Of a stretch of 64,000 nt of DNA, positions 32,605 through 44,119 are shown piece by piece. Source of the DNA: Owenia fusiformis (lineage: Eukaryota; Annelida; Polychaeta; Sabellida; Oweniidae); NCBI GenBank assembly GCA_903813345.2, contig CAIIXF020000005.1, forward strand, positions 17,239,375 through 17,303,374, in the 5' to 3' direction. The translations under genes and the position numbers were made by a program. The number at the start of each line of letters is the position of its first letter. The first letter of the stretch is position 1. The notes under the pieces are model-generated. The model was not told where the DNA came from, did no database searches, and worked only from the letters and a program-made list of their open reading frames with translations.

Positions 32605-35328
32605 TGTCTATGCAGGGGCGTAGGAAGGTGTAAATTCAACACTACGCCAAAAATCCCGCCAAAAAATATGAAACAATTGTGTCAATATTCTATATCAAAA
32701 CGCCTATATTATGCTCGTAAAACGTCATTTTATGGTAACAGAGATTTAAGCTTGCAATATTCACAACCTAAATGTGAACGGAAATACTGAAGCGATGCAT
32801 TTGTATGGGCGATTGGTCATACGTATAGGTTGGCGTTTCGATTTCATATGCAAGCTTTAAATCCCCGATACCTTTTTAATGTGCTTTAAAATGTTCGAAT
32901 GATTTTCATCATTTAAAATCACCTTGGAAAGCCTATCTTTTAAATCTTGACACAAATCATTCTCACTTTGCTAATGTCTCGAACGATTGAGACGACCAAT
33001 TTCCAAAAAACAATTAGAGATTTTTTTATTATTTTCGAATAATTGAATTAAGATATATAGTATTGTCGGATTCCATCGTGTACCGTGCAAAACAATACGT
33101 ACAGATTAAAGAAACTAGTTTGATCAATTGATATGAAGAAACGCATTCGTGATCAATGAAACAAATAAACACACCCACCACAACGGTCAAATCGAGGTCA
33201 ACGTGACTTAGGGGATGCCAAAAAATGTTATAAAACAAGAATCTATTATTTTTCAAATGAAAAAAAACTAGGTTATCGCTTTTCTAGAACTGAAATCAAC
33301 GTGTAATTGAATAATCAGCATTTTCAAGTTGTTTTTGTCTTTAACATCCATATTTCGAAAAGTACTACCAATAACAATTATTGTTGACTAAACTATAATT
33401 TCGTGTCTATGATTTTGCATAGCAACGGAATATAAATCGATAGTGAAATTGAAAAATTGGGGTAGGGGAGAATAAAAAAAATATACATCTAAATTTAAAG
33501 AGGTTCATCATTATAATTATGTGATACCATAGTTAGCATAAGCATTACGGAAAATGCAGAAAAAATGTCAAAGGTATTCATCAAGTAGTTTTTGAAAAAA
33601 AAAACAGTTTTCCTCTCAAATTCGTGAAGAGAACGCGATTCACGAATATTTGGCGAAATTGTATTTATAAGACAGTCAATAGTGGCTCGATTTTCATGAA
33701 ATAAAGCATGTTGGTAAGGGAATTCAATCTGTTAAATGATATTTGCCAGACAGACCAATATGGTATCCACAAAACATTTCTTTAGGCTTGTGTGCTCGAG
33801 ATTACTTTTACAATTTAAACAATGAGAAAATATGACTAAAGAACATAGGAAAATTAAAAAGTCTTTTTTATTCTCACTTTTCAACACTACGCACTGGCGT
33901 TTTGGCGTACATTGTTCCTACGCCACTGCTATGTCTATTACTATTAATAATCTGCGAGGCTTGTAATCGGTACCCATTTGAAGCAGATATATAGAATTTA
34001 GTAGTACTTGTATAGATGAATAAATGATATTAAATGAATAGAAATAAATACACACATAGCCTACATAGGCATACATCTACACCAGTTATATTTTATTGCG
34101 CCGAAATATCATACGGGAAATCACAATGTAGAATAGCTAGCGCCTAACATGTGCTATGCTTACCATTTTAAAAGAGTGAAATAAAGTTGCTAATAGACAC
34201 GTGTACTACAGCATGGTTTAGGCTGCCCTGACAAATTTTATCGTAAGTGGTGATTTCCAAGTTGGCATTTTCAATACCTTTGATTTACATCCAGGGGCGT
34301 CAAAACGATTTTCCAAGGGAAAGGGCATCATGATGAACTCTGACATCTCATTCCTTCTCAGCCCTGAGATGAAACAGAAAGATGAGCTATGAGTAAGTCA
34401 GAATGGGGAATTGGCGACTTTTGGGTATGAATGGGTCGTGCGTGAAGCGCGCAATCTAGGAGGATCGGGGGCATGCCCCAGAAAATTTTCGAACAGTTAA
34501 GACCCTCTTCTTGCCAGTTAGCCAGCTTTTACCAGGAGGGGAGCTTTTTTCCAGGGGGAGGAGCTTTTTCACAATTTTGGCTAAAAATAATGCAAAAAAT
34601 TCTCAGAAAGATGAAAAACTGCAGTGGTTTTGAAAGAATTTCTGGCCGGGGGGGGGAGCTTCCGCTCACCCCAGCTCCCCTCTGGCTACGGGCCTGCTCT
34701 CTGATGCATTCTGAACATATCTCAGAAGAATATTCCCAATAATAAAAACAACTTGAAAAATGTGTTTTTAGAAAACTTAACTTGACGTTGACTAAAAAAC
34801 TGTGACTTACTAAAATAGAGCTTTCAATTCAAGGGTCGGTTTCTAAAAACATCTGGGAAAGGGGGGCCCGACGCCAATGGACATCCATTCTAGCATCTCT
34901 TTCATTCATTCTGTTATGTATTTTTCATACTGTTATGTAATTTCTGGTTAAAAACTGACCAGGGTAGCCCTTTCGTGCAAATAAAGATATTTCCGAGTTA
35001 CAACAGATAATTCGCTTGTAAGGGTCTCCCGGGAAGGGTCTGGCACAAGAATTTCATCGCATGTAGGACAGAAAGGTGCCCTAGTCATTCGACCAGCTAT
35101 CTGAGCCCCTGTAAGCCCCCTCCTCAAAATGAACTGTGTTGCGGGTGAAGTGGATAACCAGGAGTAGATAAGGGTCCACACAGTCTTGAAACACCGAGCA
35201 GTCAGTGAGTTATCATCATTAGTCTACATGGAATACCATGGCCCTCTCTTCTTGCATCATAGATGCGATGTGTATCATAATGGTGTGTTATGTATAATTG
35301 CAACTTAGGAAAGGATTTATTTACTAGA

Positions 35329-35429
35329 CAGGTCCGTAGCCAGGATTTACCTGAGGGTAGAGCGGTTTTACCAAAGGGGGAGCTTTTGTCAAAGGCGGCC
35401 GCTCCCTTCCCCCCCTGGCTACGGGCCTG
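35329..35429. mobile_element. 101-bp CAGGTCCGTAGCCAGG-ended element with CTAGA duplication
   Basis: Left end CAGGTCCGTAGCCAGG, right end CCTGGCTACGGGCCTG, flanked by CTAGA on each side (35324-35328 and 35430-35434). This is the smallest and cleanest copy of the family in the window. Confidence 0.75.
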
Positions 35430-37289
35430 CTAGATGTGTAATAATCTACTCACACGCACGAATACTCGGGCACGAATATGATGAAAAAGATGGACGCGTG
35501 ATTTTACTATTTACAAATAGGGACTGAGAAACAGCTGGAAAGTGAAAATGGGTATTGGAAAGTATTACTTGAGATTTGTTCATTTTCTTGTTGGAATAAG
35601 TTACTTCTATGATGTAAGGCGATATCTAGCGTCGGAGACTTGCGAAAATAGGATATCCTCATCTTTATACCCCACCCTATTATTTTAGGGGGGTCAGAAG
35701 AAAATAAACAGAAAATCATAATTTTGGAAGTACATGTATATGAGGCACAAACTTAATCTTTGCACCAAAAAAAATAACATCAGTAGTGGAGAAAAAATAT
35801 TTTGAACGAAAAAAGCTACAGATGCCCCTACCCAGATATTTGAGGGGGTCAAATGAAAATGGACTTTCATTCATAACTTTGTAAGTATATGAGGTACAAA
35901 TTTAATTTTTTCACCAAAATTTATGTAATAACATCAGTAATTCAGATTTCTTTTGATATATGGCAATAAGCTAATTTGCATAATAAGACCTTATACAGTT
36001 ATAAAAGTTAAATGACGAAGTGATAAAATACGACATTTACTTTAACGTATGTGATAATTCTGATAAATACATTTACAAAAAGTATGCACAATATAAAGAA
36101 GGTATTTAATATCTTTAATTATAACTCAATTAAATTACCAAATAAGTGTCCATTTTTTAGTATTCTTAAACTTATGAATTCATGCAGGAATACATCCCTG
36201 AATATTTTAATAATATTTTACAATTAAAAGAAAAAGTCACATAATTATTATTTCTATATATTTATTTACAATATTAATAGATTTTACATTTATAACAATA
36301 CCAACTTCAAACCTGGCTAGACTAAAAGTACCCTTTCCGACAGATTTTGCATCTTTAAAAAGAACGATCTTTTTTGCATGAGCATCTCTTTAAAGGAAAA
36401 CTCTGCCTTTCCTTATACTACAATATACATTCTGCGCACCCTTTGCTAATGCTTTGTATGCGACACTCAAAATAAATAAATCATGATAATAATTTAAATT
36501 CAAAATATTATCATAATATAATAAATACCAATAACAAATCCTAGAACATATTTGGGCATACTATTACTTGTACTAAGAATACAGCGCTTTTCACTAAATC
36601 TAAAATATCATATCATCTTTTGGATGGTAACATTATATTTTGAAATACAAGTATATAAATATACTTTTCTCTATATTGTTTTAGAAAACACGTCAGACAC
36701 TGCTTTTGTTCTTGGTATCATACGTTCGGAATGAAATGAAACATCTATCCGAACCTCATTGGAACAAAACGACATAAACACAACGTGTTTGATTTTAAAA
36801 AAGCATCTTGTTAATGAAATAAAAGGTTTATCTTAATTTTTATTTATTTGGGGGGGGGGTTGTTTTTAGTTTTTGCATATTTTTTTGTAAAATCAACCCA
36901 AATTTCCTTTGTATAAATATAATATTGAGAGGTCTAAGAAAATGTTGTATATGCTATATATTTGTTCGAACAAAGTTCGGAAAGACATTTCATTTCATTC
37001 TCAAGAATTGGTAGAAAGGAACAAAAAACAATTGCACTAAAAAACAAAAAAATGTTAACAAAAACAGTTTTAAAAATATATATAAATAATTTTGCATTAA
37101 ATTGTTGCCAATCAGTCAACATTACATAAAGGACCGTGTTTTTTACAAAATGTTTTCAATAATTGGTTTAAGAGAAAATCATTGTTGAATTCAGTTCACC
37201 ATATCGATACCTATCACTTATAATAACACGTAAAACAGGATGAAGTTAACATTTAACTTATGTACATGCGTAGCTTATCTATATGTATT

Positions 37290-37295
37290 TTTATT
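37290..37295 (-). terminator. Possible polyadenylation signal of glutamine synthetase
   Basis: AATAAA on the gene strand, about 200 bases after the stop codon. It is the clearest hexamer I noticed downstream. Cleavage position not determined. Confidence 0.45.
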
Positions 37296-37493
37296 TTGTA
37301 AACGATGTTTCGGTAAATAATTGAAAATGAGTAGTCTCGTATCAAACCCTTGCCTACCCCCATGAACAAACATCTCTTACACTGGGAATGACAATACTGG
37401 GAGGGGGACATAGAGGCTTGATGGAAGACTATACAGTAATAACGCAAGGCACAATCATCTCTCGATCTGCTGCGTTTGTATGGAAATGTTAAA

Positions 37494-40400
37494 TCATTCT
37501 ATATTCTTCTTCTTTGTCTCCAATGGCTTTTCCAGTATTGTTGTTCTTACTAAAATGTCCGTCACGGCATATGGGTCGCAATTCGATGACGGCCTTCTAT
37601 CTTCAAGATAGCCAAATCCATCCTCAGACACCTGGCGTGGAATTCGAACACTAGCCCCTCTATGAGCGACACCTGCCGTGAAAACATCGATGCTTGATGT
37701 CTCATGGCGTCCAGTAAGTCGACGTTTGTTGGACTCCCCTCGATATGGGTCATACGATTCGATATGCTCCTTATGTTTCAGGGCCATATTTTCGATAGCA
37801 TCATTGATGGACCTAAAAATTAGAAGCAAAATTGAATTACACTATCACCCTTGGTATACGCAGCTAGCGAAAGTGGACCGGTGTGAAGGAATTGGTGATC
37901 ACAGTCCACAGTCTTATCAATATAAAATGGTAGGAATTATCCGGGGTACTACTATTACTTTTACACGTTCAAAAGATCTATTAGCAAGTCGGCAAGGATC
38001 CGAATAAAAGCTAAATACAAAATAACTTACTCTAGTCCCCCTTCTCCCGTCCTCATCTCAACTGTGCTGTAATTCGTGTGGGCCCCAGCGCCATTCCAGT
38101 CCCCGGGCATTGGCTTTGGATCCAATGTTGCAATTACACCAAAGTCTTCAGCAACGCGATACATCAGGAAACGAGCTATCCATAAATGGTCCCCCATTTC
38201 AATGCCTTCACAAGGGCCAATTTGGTACTCCCACTGAAAAGAAATAGTAACATTTCACTGTTAGAACATATACTCTGGTTCATTTTATGGTGCATCTGCA
38301 ATTCTTATTGTAAAAACTGTTACGCGGTATATGGCATACATTCATGGTTGCGCGGTATTTGTGATACAGGTGAATATGCCATACTCACCTGCGGTATATG
38401 GCATATTCCGCAAGTGAGTATGCGATATTCCGCAGTGAATATGCGATACATTGATTTCAGTGAATACCCGATACCAACCTGCGGAATATGTCATACTCAC
38501 TTGCGGAATATGCCATATACCGCAGGTGAATATGACATATACCGCACGTGAAAACGTCATACAGAAAGCGCTGATTTGATTGGTTGCGAGAATCGACTCT
38601 AAATGAAAAACTATACGCTGGATTACCAATATAGTTAGTGCGTCGAGTACTAATATATTAATCCTGGATTGATTGAGTAAGTTTATTACGCGAGATTGGT
38701 GACTGATACTTCTGCTAAGTTAATATATTCGATACACAGTACTGTTGATTCAATAATCATTATAATAATCTATAACGTTTTACTTGTTCGTTCAATCGAT
38801 CCAATTGACAATTGCGTACTTCCGCATCACGTTCTCATTGGTTAGTGTGTGTGCCATATACCGCAGGTGAATCTGTCATACACCGCAAGTGAATATGCCA
38901 TATTCGTTGCGGAATATGACATATTTTTGTATCGTGTTTACCGCATAACAAAAACATCTATCTTACAAAGTATTATCCGAAAGTAATAATTTATGATTAC
39001 TTATTATCGTCAAAACATAGAGATGGTGTGTTTTGTTTGGGGTTACCCTTTTGAGACAATAAAGCTGGGACTTATTTTGTGTCGGTATATTGTAGGTACA
39101 ATAGGGTATTCTACATACCTGACCGGGCATAACTTCTGCGTTTGTGCCCGCTATCTTTAAGCCCGCATAAAGACATGCCCTATAGTGAGCTTCTACAATT
39201 GCTCGTCCATACACCTTGTTGGCGCCAACTCCGCAATAGTACGGGCCTAAAATAAATCATAACAACGTATTGTCCTAAGACAGAATAAACATGAAAAATA
39301 ATAAACAACTTTTATAAATCACCTTGATATAATAGAACAAGTTATTATGACCCGTCATCAGGGACGCGGCGCACGATATTCTGATTTGTAACATTGAACT
39401 TATTGGAGAGGAACAACCATGTGGTGAATAAGAATTAACAAAGAAAGTGGATATTTTAAGAACAAAAATTCGAAGTCATCTTCGGGGCGACAGTCATTCT
39501 GTTTTGTAAAACAACATTTATTGTAAAAAGTAAAACGGCAATGGAATGCATATTTTTGAGTACAAACAATATTTCATCGAGTATTATTGAATATTTACTC
39601 ACCTTGGGGCCCTGGGAATCCATTTTTCGGCCAACCAAAGGGATGGCCATCCTGATCAAGTAAAGTGAACTCTTGCTCTATTCCGAACCAGGGATGACTG
39701 TCCTTTGCTTTTATCATGGCTTTCTTACACTCATGTCTTTTGTTCGTTGCTGAAAAATATAACAAACGTTGCGTTAAAAGCCCGGATCTATGAAATTTCT
39801 TAACATGTGTCTGGTGTTCGGGTACAATAATATACTGAAAAGTCTATAAGCTCCATCAACAAACTTCAAAACTTTGCTTGTTTCAAAAGCGAGAAAGTTA
39901 AAGTGTCCCAGCTGACAAATGAACAGTAAGAACACGTATTAATGATAATGATTTTGGGGAGTTTTCAAAGTTTGGGATATGGGAAATCGTCTCAACTGAC
40001 CTGTGACAAGGAAGAACACGTAATAATGATAATGATTTTGGAGAGTTTTCAAAGTTTGGGATTTGGGGATGTTTTCATATGACTTATTGTGCTCATATAT
40101 GCATGTCTATTTCTTACTATAGTAAATGTAATACTCTGTTTTTTGCCACCTATGCTTATACAGGTAGGGGTCTTTTGAAATCACTTGTATATCGATTAAC
40201 GTGTATGAAAATTTCTTACGATGTGGCTTCCTATTGTGATCGTATGTCTCGCAAAGCAGCAGCTTATTCTTTCCTCTTCTGAATGGGTCTCTAAACATAG
40301 CAACAGGGTAGAGGTATACATCGGAGTTGGATCCCTCTGCTTGGCCAGTACTAGAGCCGTCAAAGTTCCAAATTGGACAATCTGAGTAACATAAATGGCA

Positions 40401-41141
40401 TAATTTTATTTTCAAGTGGTAATTTGCTTGTATGTGAAAAAATGATGTCCTTTTTGCCTCCAAAACATAAATTGTACCCTATGCTGACGTATCTTTCCTG
40501 CCACAACATTTATTGGCTAATGTATGGTCATGTGATTGAGATGGTACACCTTTTTTAATTGTTTACTTCTAATAGGGAAAAACAAATCTAACGAAAACAA
40601 TTCACTTCTTGTTTACAAATGAGAAGTAAACAAGAAGTAAATTGTTTTTCATTAGATTTGTTTTTTTTCCTAAGAGAAGTAAACAAGAAATTTTTGTTTT
40701 TCATGAGATTTGTTTTCATTGTAAGAAGTAAACAAGACATGAATTGTTTTTCATTTAGAATGTCATCACATGAGGGAAAAACATTCGAAATGAAAAACAA
40801 TTTGTGTCTTGTTTACTTCTTACAATGAAAACAAGTCTCATGAAAAACAAAATTTCTTGTTTACTTCTCATAGGAAGAAACAAATCTAATGTAAAACAAT
40901 TTACTTCTTGTTTACTTCTCACTGGGAAAAACGAATGTAATTAAGAAATATTTTTCTCTTAATATATATAACTCTTACCTTCGGGCTTTTGAGGCTCCGA
41001 ATCCAAAGTTTTCGTTTTACAACGAAGGTGTTCCATCGTGCCGTCAACCCATATGTACATGACTTGAACCCTATCACCCTGCTCGAGTTCAAGATAGTGT
41101 TGAAGGGTATTTTTGTCAGTATAGGCGTTAAATTGCGTCAT
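37494..41141 (-). CDS. GLUL: Glutamine synthetase (type II, eukaryotic)
   Basis: Condenses glutamate and ammonia to glutamine using ATP; a cytosolic or mitochondrial decamer central to ammonia detoxification. Coding exons in gene order: 41141-40979, 40381-40220, 39749-39603, 39246-39119, 38233-38031, 37812-37494. They total 1122 bases, 373 aa, the same length as the human enzyme, and all phases join. Landmarks in order: MYIWVDGT and [12 protein letters not shown], then [19 protein letters not shown] (beta-grasp), then GIEQEFTL (metal-binding Glu), [50 protein letters not shown] (active-site His), [28 protein letters not shown]. The start ATG matches family length; no extra N-terminal targeting extension is seen in this frame. 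Intact and probably functional. Confidence 0.97.
38340..38935. repeat. Palindromic ATATGCCATA/CCGCAGGTGA minisatellite in GS intron 4
   Basis: Units of about 20 bp built on ATACCGCAGGTGAATATG and its complement occur in both orientations about ten times at 38340-38560 and about four more times at 38845-38935. Adjacent units in opposite orientation can fold into stems. The open frames across it on both strands are a by-product of the repeat. Confidence 0.75.
39900..40075. repeat. About 85-bp tandem pair in GS intron 2
   Basis: GAACACGTATTAATGATAATG, GATTTTGGGGAGTTTTCAAA and GTTTGGGATATGGG recur as GAACACGTAATAATGATAATG, GATTTTGGAGAGTTTTCAAA and GTTTGGGATTTGGG, head to tail. Confidence 0.7.
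40559..40930. repeat. Nested palindrome with eight forkhead motifs in GS intron 1
   Basis: AAGAAGTAAACAAG and its complement recur in both orientations, giving an inner hairpin (about 40590-40660) and a larger one (about 40670-40870). Perfect TTGTTTAC/GTAAACAA words start at 40559, 40609, 40626, 40679, 40728, 40809, 40857 and 40908. The segment ends about 50 bases before the first coding exon of glutamine synthetase. Confidence 0.8.
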
Positions 41142-41284
41142 TTTGAGGTATGCTGAGTTGACGAAGTATATCGGTGATGCAAACGATATGCTATAGTGGC
41201 AGAAGTAAAAATAGCTGCCCTCTTAAATAATATGCCGTCCTCTTGCCAAATATGCTGTCCCTTCTCCGAATATGCTGTCCGAAT
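41142..41284 (-). other. Probable non-coding leader part of glutamine synthetase exon 2
   Basis: On the gene strand a strong pyrimidine tract (TTTTATCTTCTCTCTTCCAG) ends just before 41284, so the first coding exon probably starts there with 143 leader bases before the ATG. This implies an upstream non-coding exon, for which 44088-44047 is the candidate. Confidence 0.55.
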
Positions 41285-42379
41285 CTGGAAGAGAGAAGAT
41301 AAAATTGTTAAATCAGATTTAGAATAGATAAATCTTCTGAAACATATTAGGTAAAAAATAAATGATATGAATGTAGTGGTTAGGGTCCTATTATAGGCGC
41401 GCCATCAAATGTTATTATGGAAGTCCCTAATAATATTGTCCCGTTTTCATTGATTGATATAGTCACTTGACCTAATTAAGACTGACTGATAAAGTCATAT
41501 AAAATGACAGGGATCTCCACTGATAAATAAAGTTGTAACTGAATGGAATAGTTAACATTTTTTAATGCGATGTAAAAATAAAAAAATGAAGGCATTCACT
41601 GTCCTAGATCCGACCAGGCAGCTATCCGTCTAAAGGCACCTGCTGTTGCTATGGTAACATACCTGGTGTAACAAAGCAACATCTTTAAGTTTTATTGATA
41701 TCGTTTTGGATTTGAATATGCAAAAAAGTATCAGTGAAAATTTCAACATAGTAAACACTTCCTTCACCTTCAAAAATCCAGCGGTTACTTATTTTTTGAT
41801 CGGACATTGTAGTATTCCATTATCATATGGGTGGTATGTTTGATGTCACTAGAAATTATTTCCCCCTTTCATTGATTATTCAGTTATATAATTGCAGTTT
41901 ATACCACGTTTTATAAATAATATAAAAGGCATTTAAAGTCATATAGTAGAGAGAAAGGAAAAGCCTCAAAGGTTTTAAATTTTCTGATGACCTGTCACTG
42001 ACTGATATCAATTGAAATGGAAATACTGCTGGCTCTTGAACTTTTATTCAAATTTATTTACCAGTAACGTCATAGCATTGCTCTAGCCTCTCATAGGACA
42101 CCTATTAGACACTCCTTCGTAAAAGAAATAGATACTTCACCTTGATGCATTGAATACGTCTGTAATTGCCCCCAATTCAAATGCCTTGCTAATCCCAAAT
42201 CATGATACACACCTTCTTAAGTTATAAAAAATGACTACCATGTATGGGGGTTGGTTTTCCATTAAAAAGTCAAAATAAATCATTTTTTGTGTGACCTTGT
42301 CATTAATACAGTACAGCGGTCTCTTTTTAGAATACAATTAAAAACATCGACCAAGTCCAATTCATATAGAGAATGACAT

Positions 42380-42960
42380 GTACAAAAGTAAATACAAAGT
42401 TATGGAGAATAGCATAGTCATGTATAAAAGCAAATGAAAAGTCATAAGCAAAGCAAATGAAAAACGATGTACAATATCAAATGCAAATTCATGTATGCAT
42501 AAGCATGCAGTTATGTACAATAGCAAACGTAATCATGCATAACACCAAATGCAAAGTCGTGTACAATATCATTAGGAGCCATGTACAATAGCAAACGTAA
42601 TCCTGCATAACACCAAATGCAAAGTCGTGTACAATATCATTAGCAGCCATGTACAATAGCAAAGTAAAGTCGTGTACAATATCATTAGCAGCCATGTACA
42701 ATAGCAAACGTAATCATGCATAACACCAAATGCAAAGTCGTGTACAATATCATTAGGAGCCATGTACAATAGCACACGTAATCCTGCATAACACCAAATG
42801 CAAAATCGTGTACAATATCATTAGCAGCCATGTACAATAGCAAAGTAAAGTCGTGTACAATATCATTAACAGCCATGTACAATAGCAAACGTAATCATGC
42901 ATAACACCAAATGCAAAGTCGTGCAGCCATGTACAATAGCAAATGCAAAGTGATGTACAA
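42380..42960. repeat. About 70-bp higher-order minisatellite in GS leader intron
   Basis: Sub-units CATGTACAATAGCAAACGTA, ATCATGCATAACACCAAATG, CAAAGTCGTGTACAATATCA and TTAGCAGC recur in order at least five times, with some units missing the middle part. The unit is related to the simpler array that follows. Apparent open frames on the minus strand are repeat artefacts. Confidence 0.85.
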
Positions 42961-43139
42961 TAATATAAGCAAAGTCATATATAATAGCATGATCAGTCAT
43001 GTACAATAACATTTAAGCAGTCATGTACAATAGCAAATGTAATCATCAAGGACAAAATCATTTACAATATCATAGGCAGTATGTAATGAACAATAACAAA
43101 TGCAATTTAGTCATGTGAAATAGCAAATGCAAATTCATG

Positions 43140-43600
43140 TGCAATAGCAAATGCAGTCATTTTAAATAGCAAATGCAGTCATTTTAAAAAGCAAATGCAG
43201 TCATTCTAAAAAGCAAATGCAGTCATTTTAAATAGCAAATGCAGTCATTTTAAATAGATAATGCAGTCATTTTAAATAGCAAATGCAGTCATTTTAAATA
43301 GCAAATGCAGTCATTTTAAATAGCAAATGCAGTCATTTTAAATAGCAAATACAGTCATTTTAAAAAGCAAATGCAGTCATTTAAATAGCAAATGCAGTCA
43401 TTTTAAATAGCAAATGCAGTCATTTTAAATAGCAAATGTAGTTATTTTAAATAGCAAATGCAGTTATTTTAAATAGCAAATGCAGTCATTTTAAATAGCA
43501 AATGCAGTCATTTTAAATTGCAAATGCAGTCATTAATTTAAATAGCAAATGCAGTCATTTTAAATTGCAAATGCAGTCATGTGCAATAGCAGATGAAAAG
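43140..43600. repeat. 22-bp minisatellite (AAATGCAGTCATTTTAAATA type)
   Basis: About twenty head-to-tail units of 22 bp with the core AAATGCAGTCATTTTAAATA and scattered substitutions (AAAAAGC, ATAGATAATG, GTTATTTT). Units abut with no unique spacers, so this is an ordinary tandem array. Confidence 0.92.
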
Positions 43601-44046
43601 TCGTGCATAGTTGCAAATGCAATCAAACACAATAGCAAATCCATTTTTGTACAATATCAAATATGCAAAGTCATGTAAAATAGCAAGTACATTGCATACC
43701 ATTCGATTAAATTGACAACTTTGTTCAACGGATCCTTGGTAATATCTTGGATTAAAACATTTATGTAATTTATACTGTCGTCACTGTCTTAATTAATCGG
43801 CCATTTTAGAAGAACAACCTAAATTGTATTCTCAAGTTGATTCACCGCTAGTTACTTATTTTTTAAAATTCAAATGAATTCATGATTTCAAAATGCACAT
43901 ATAAGCTAAACAATGTTTAAGAATAACAATTTAATTGGTTTCTATATTATTTTAAAGTTTGTAATTTTATATTTTCTGATAATTTTTAATTTCTTTTGAG
44001 TTAATAAAATATAAAACATCTATGTCTAAAAAACGTCTATACTCAC

Positions 44047-44119
44047 CAAAAGTTCCAATGTCCTCGCGGTCTTAGAAAGCCCTGGAATGATCTCACTGTT
44101 TCAAAAACGTATTTATATA
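44047..44119 (-). promoter_or_regulatory. Predicted core promoter and leader exon of glutamine synthetase
   Basis: On the gene strand TATATAAA occupies 44119-44112. The initiator TCATTC has its A at 44088, 31 bases from the first T of the TATA box, the usual spacing. The Inr matches the TCAKTY consensus. A canonical donor (TTTTG then GTGAGT) ends a 42-nt exon at 44047. Joining to the acceptor at 41284 would give a leader intron of about 2.8 kb filled by minisatellites. Assignment to this gene is inference from position and orientation. Confidence 0.55.

Larger units (their letters stand above)
32110..37285. other. No gene seen between cwo and glutamine synthetase
   Basis: The cwo promoter side is on the left and the 3' end of glutamine synthetase on the right. 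Contents: the tandem duplication at 32429-32604, remnants of the CAGGCCCGTAGCC family (about 34460-34697), a complete copy at 35329-35429, and a degenerate tandem pair at about 35650-35945 (TATATGAGGCACAAACTTAA / TATATGAGGTACAAATTTAA blocks). The rest is AT-rich with no supported exon. Confidence 0.5.

Noticed and set aside
38186-38629. Open frames of 95-121 codons on both strands
   Set aside because: The left part of the plus-strand frame is the antisense of a glutamine synthetase exon, and the rest on both strands follows the palindromic minisatellite; no independent gene.
42489-42888. Overlapping minus-strand frames encoding LLYMAANDIVHDF-type repeats
   Set aside because: They follow exactly the 70-bp minisatellite unit and lie in a glutamine synthetase leader intron; a by-product of a repeat without stops.
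43140-43600. Regular 22-bp repeats resembling a CRISPR array
   Set aside because: Units abut with no unique spacers, there are no cas genes, and the surrounding genes are clearly eukaryotic; it is a minisatellite.
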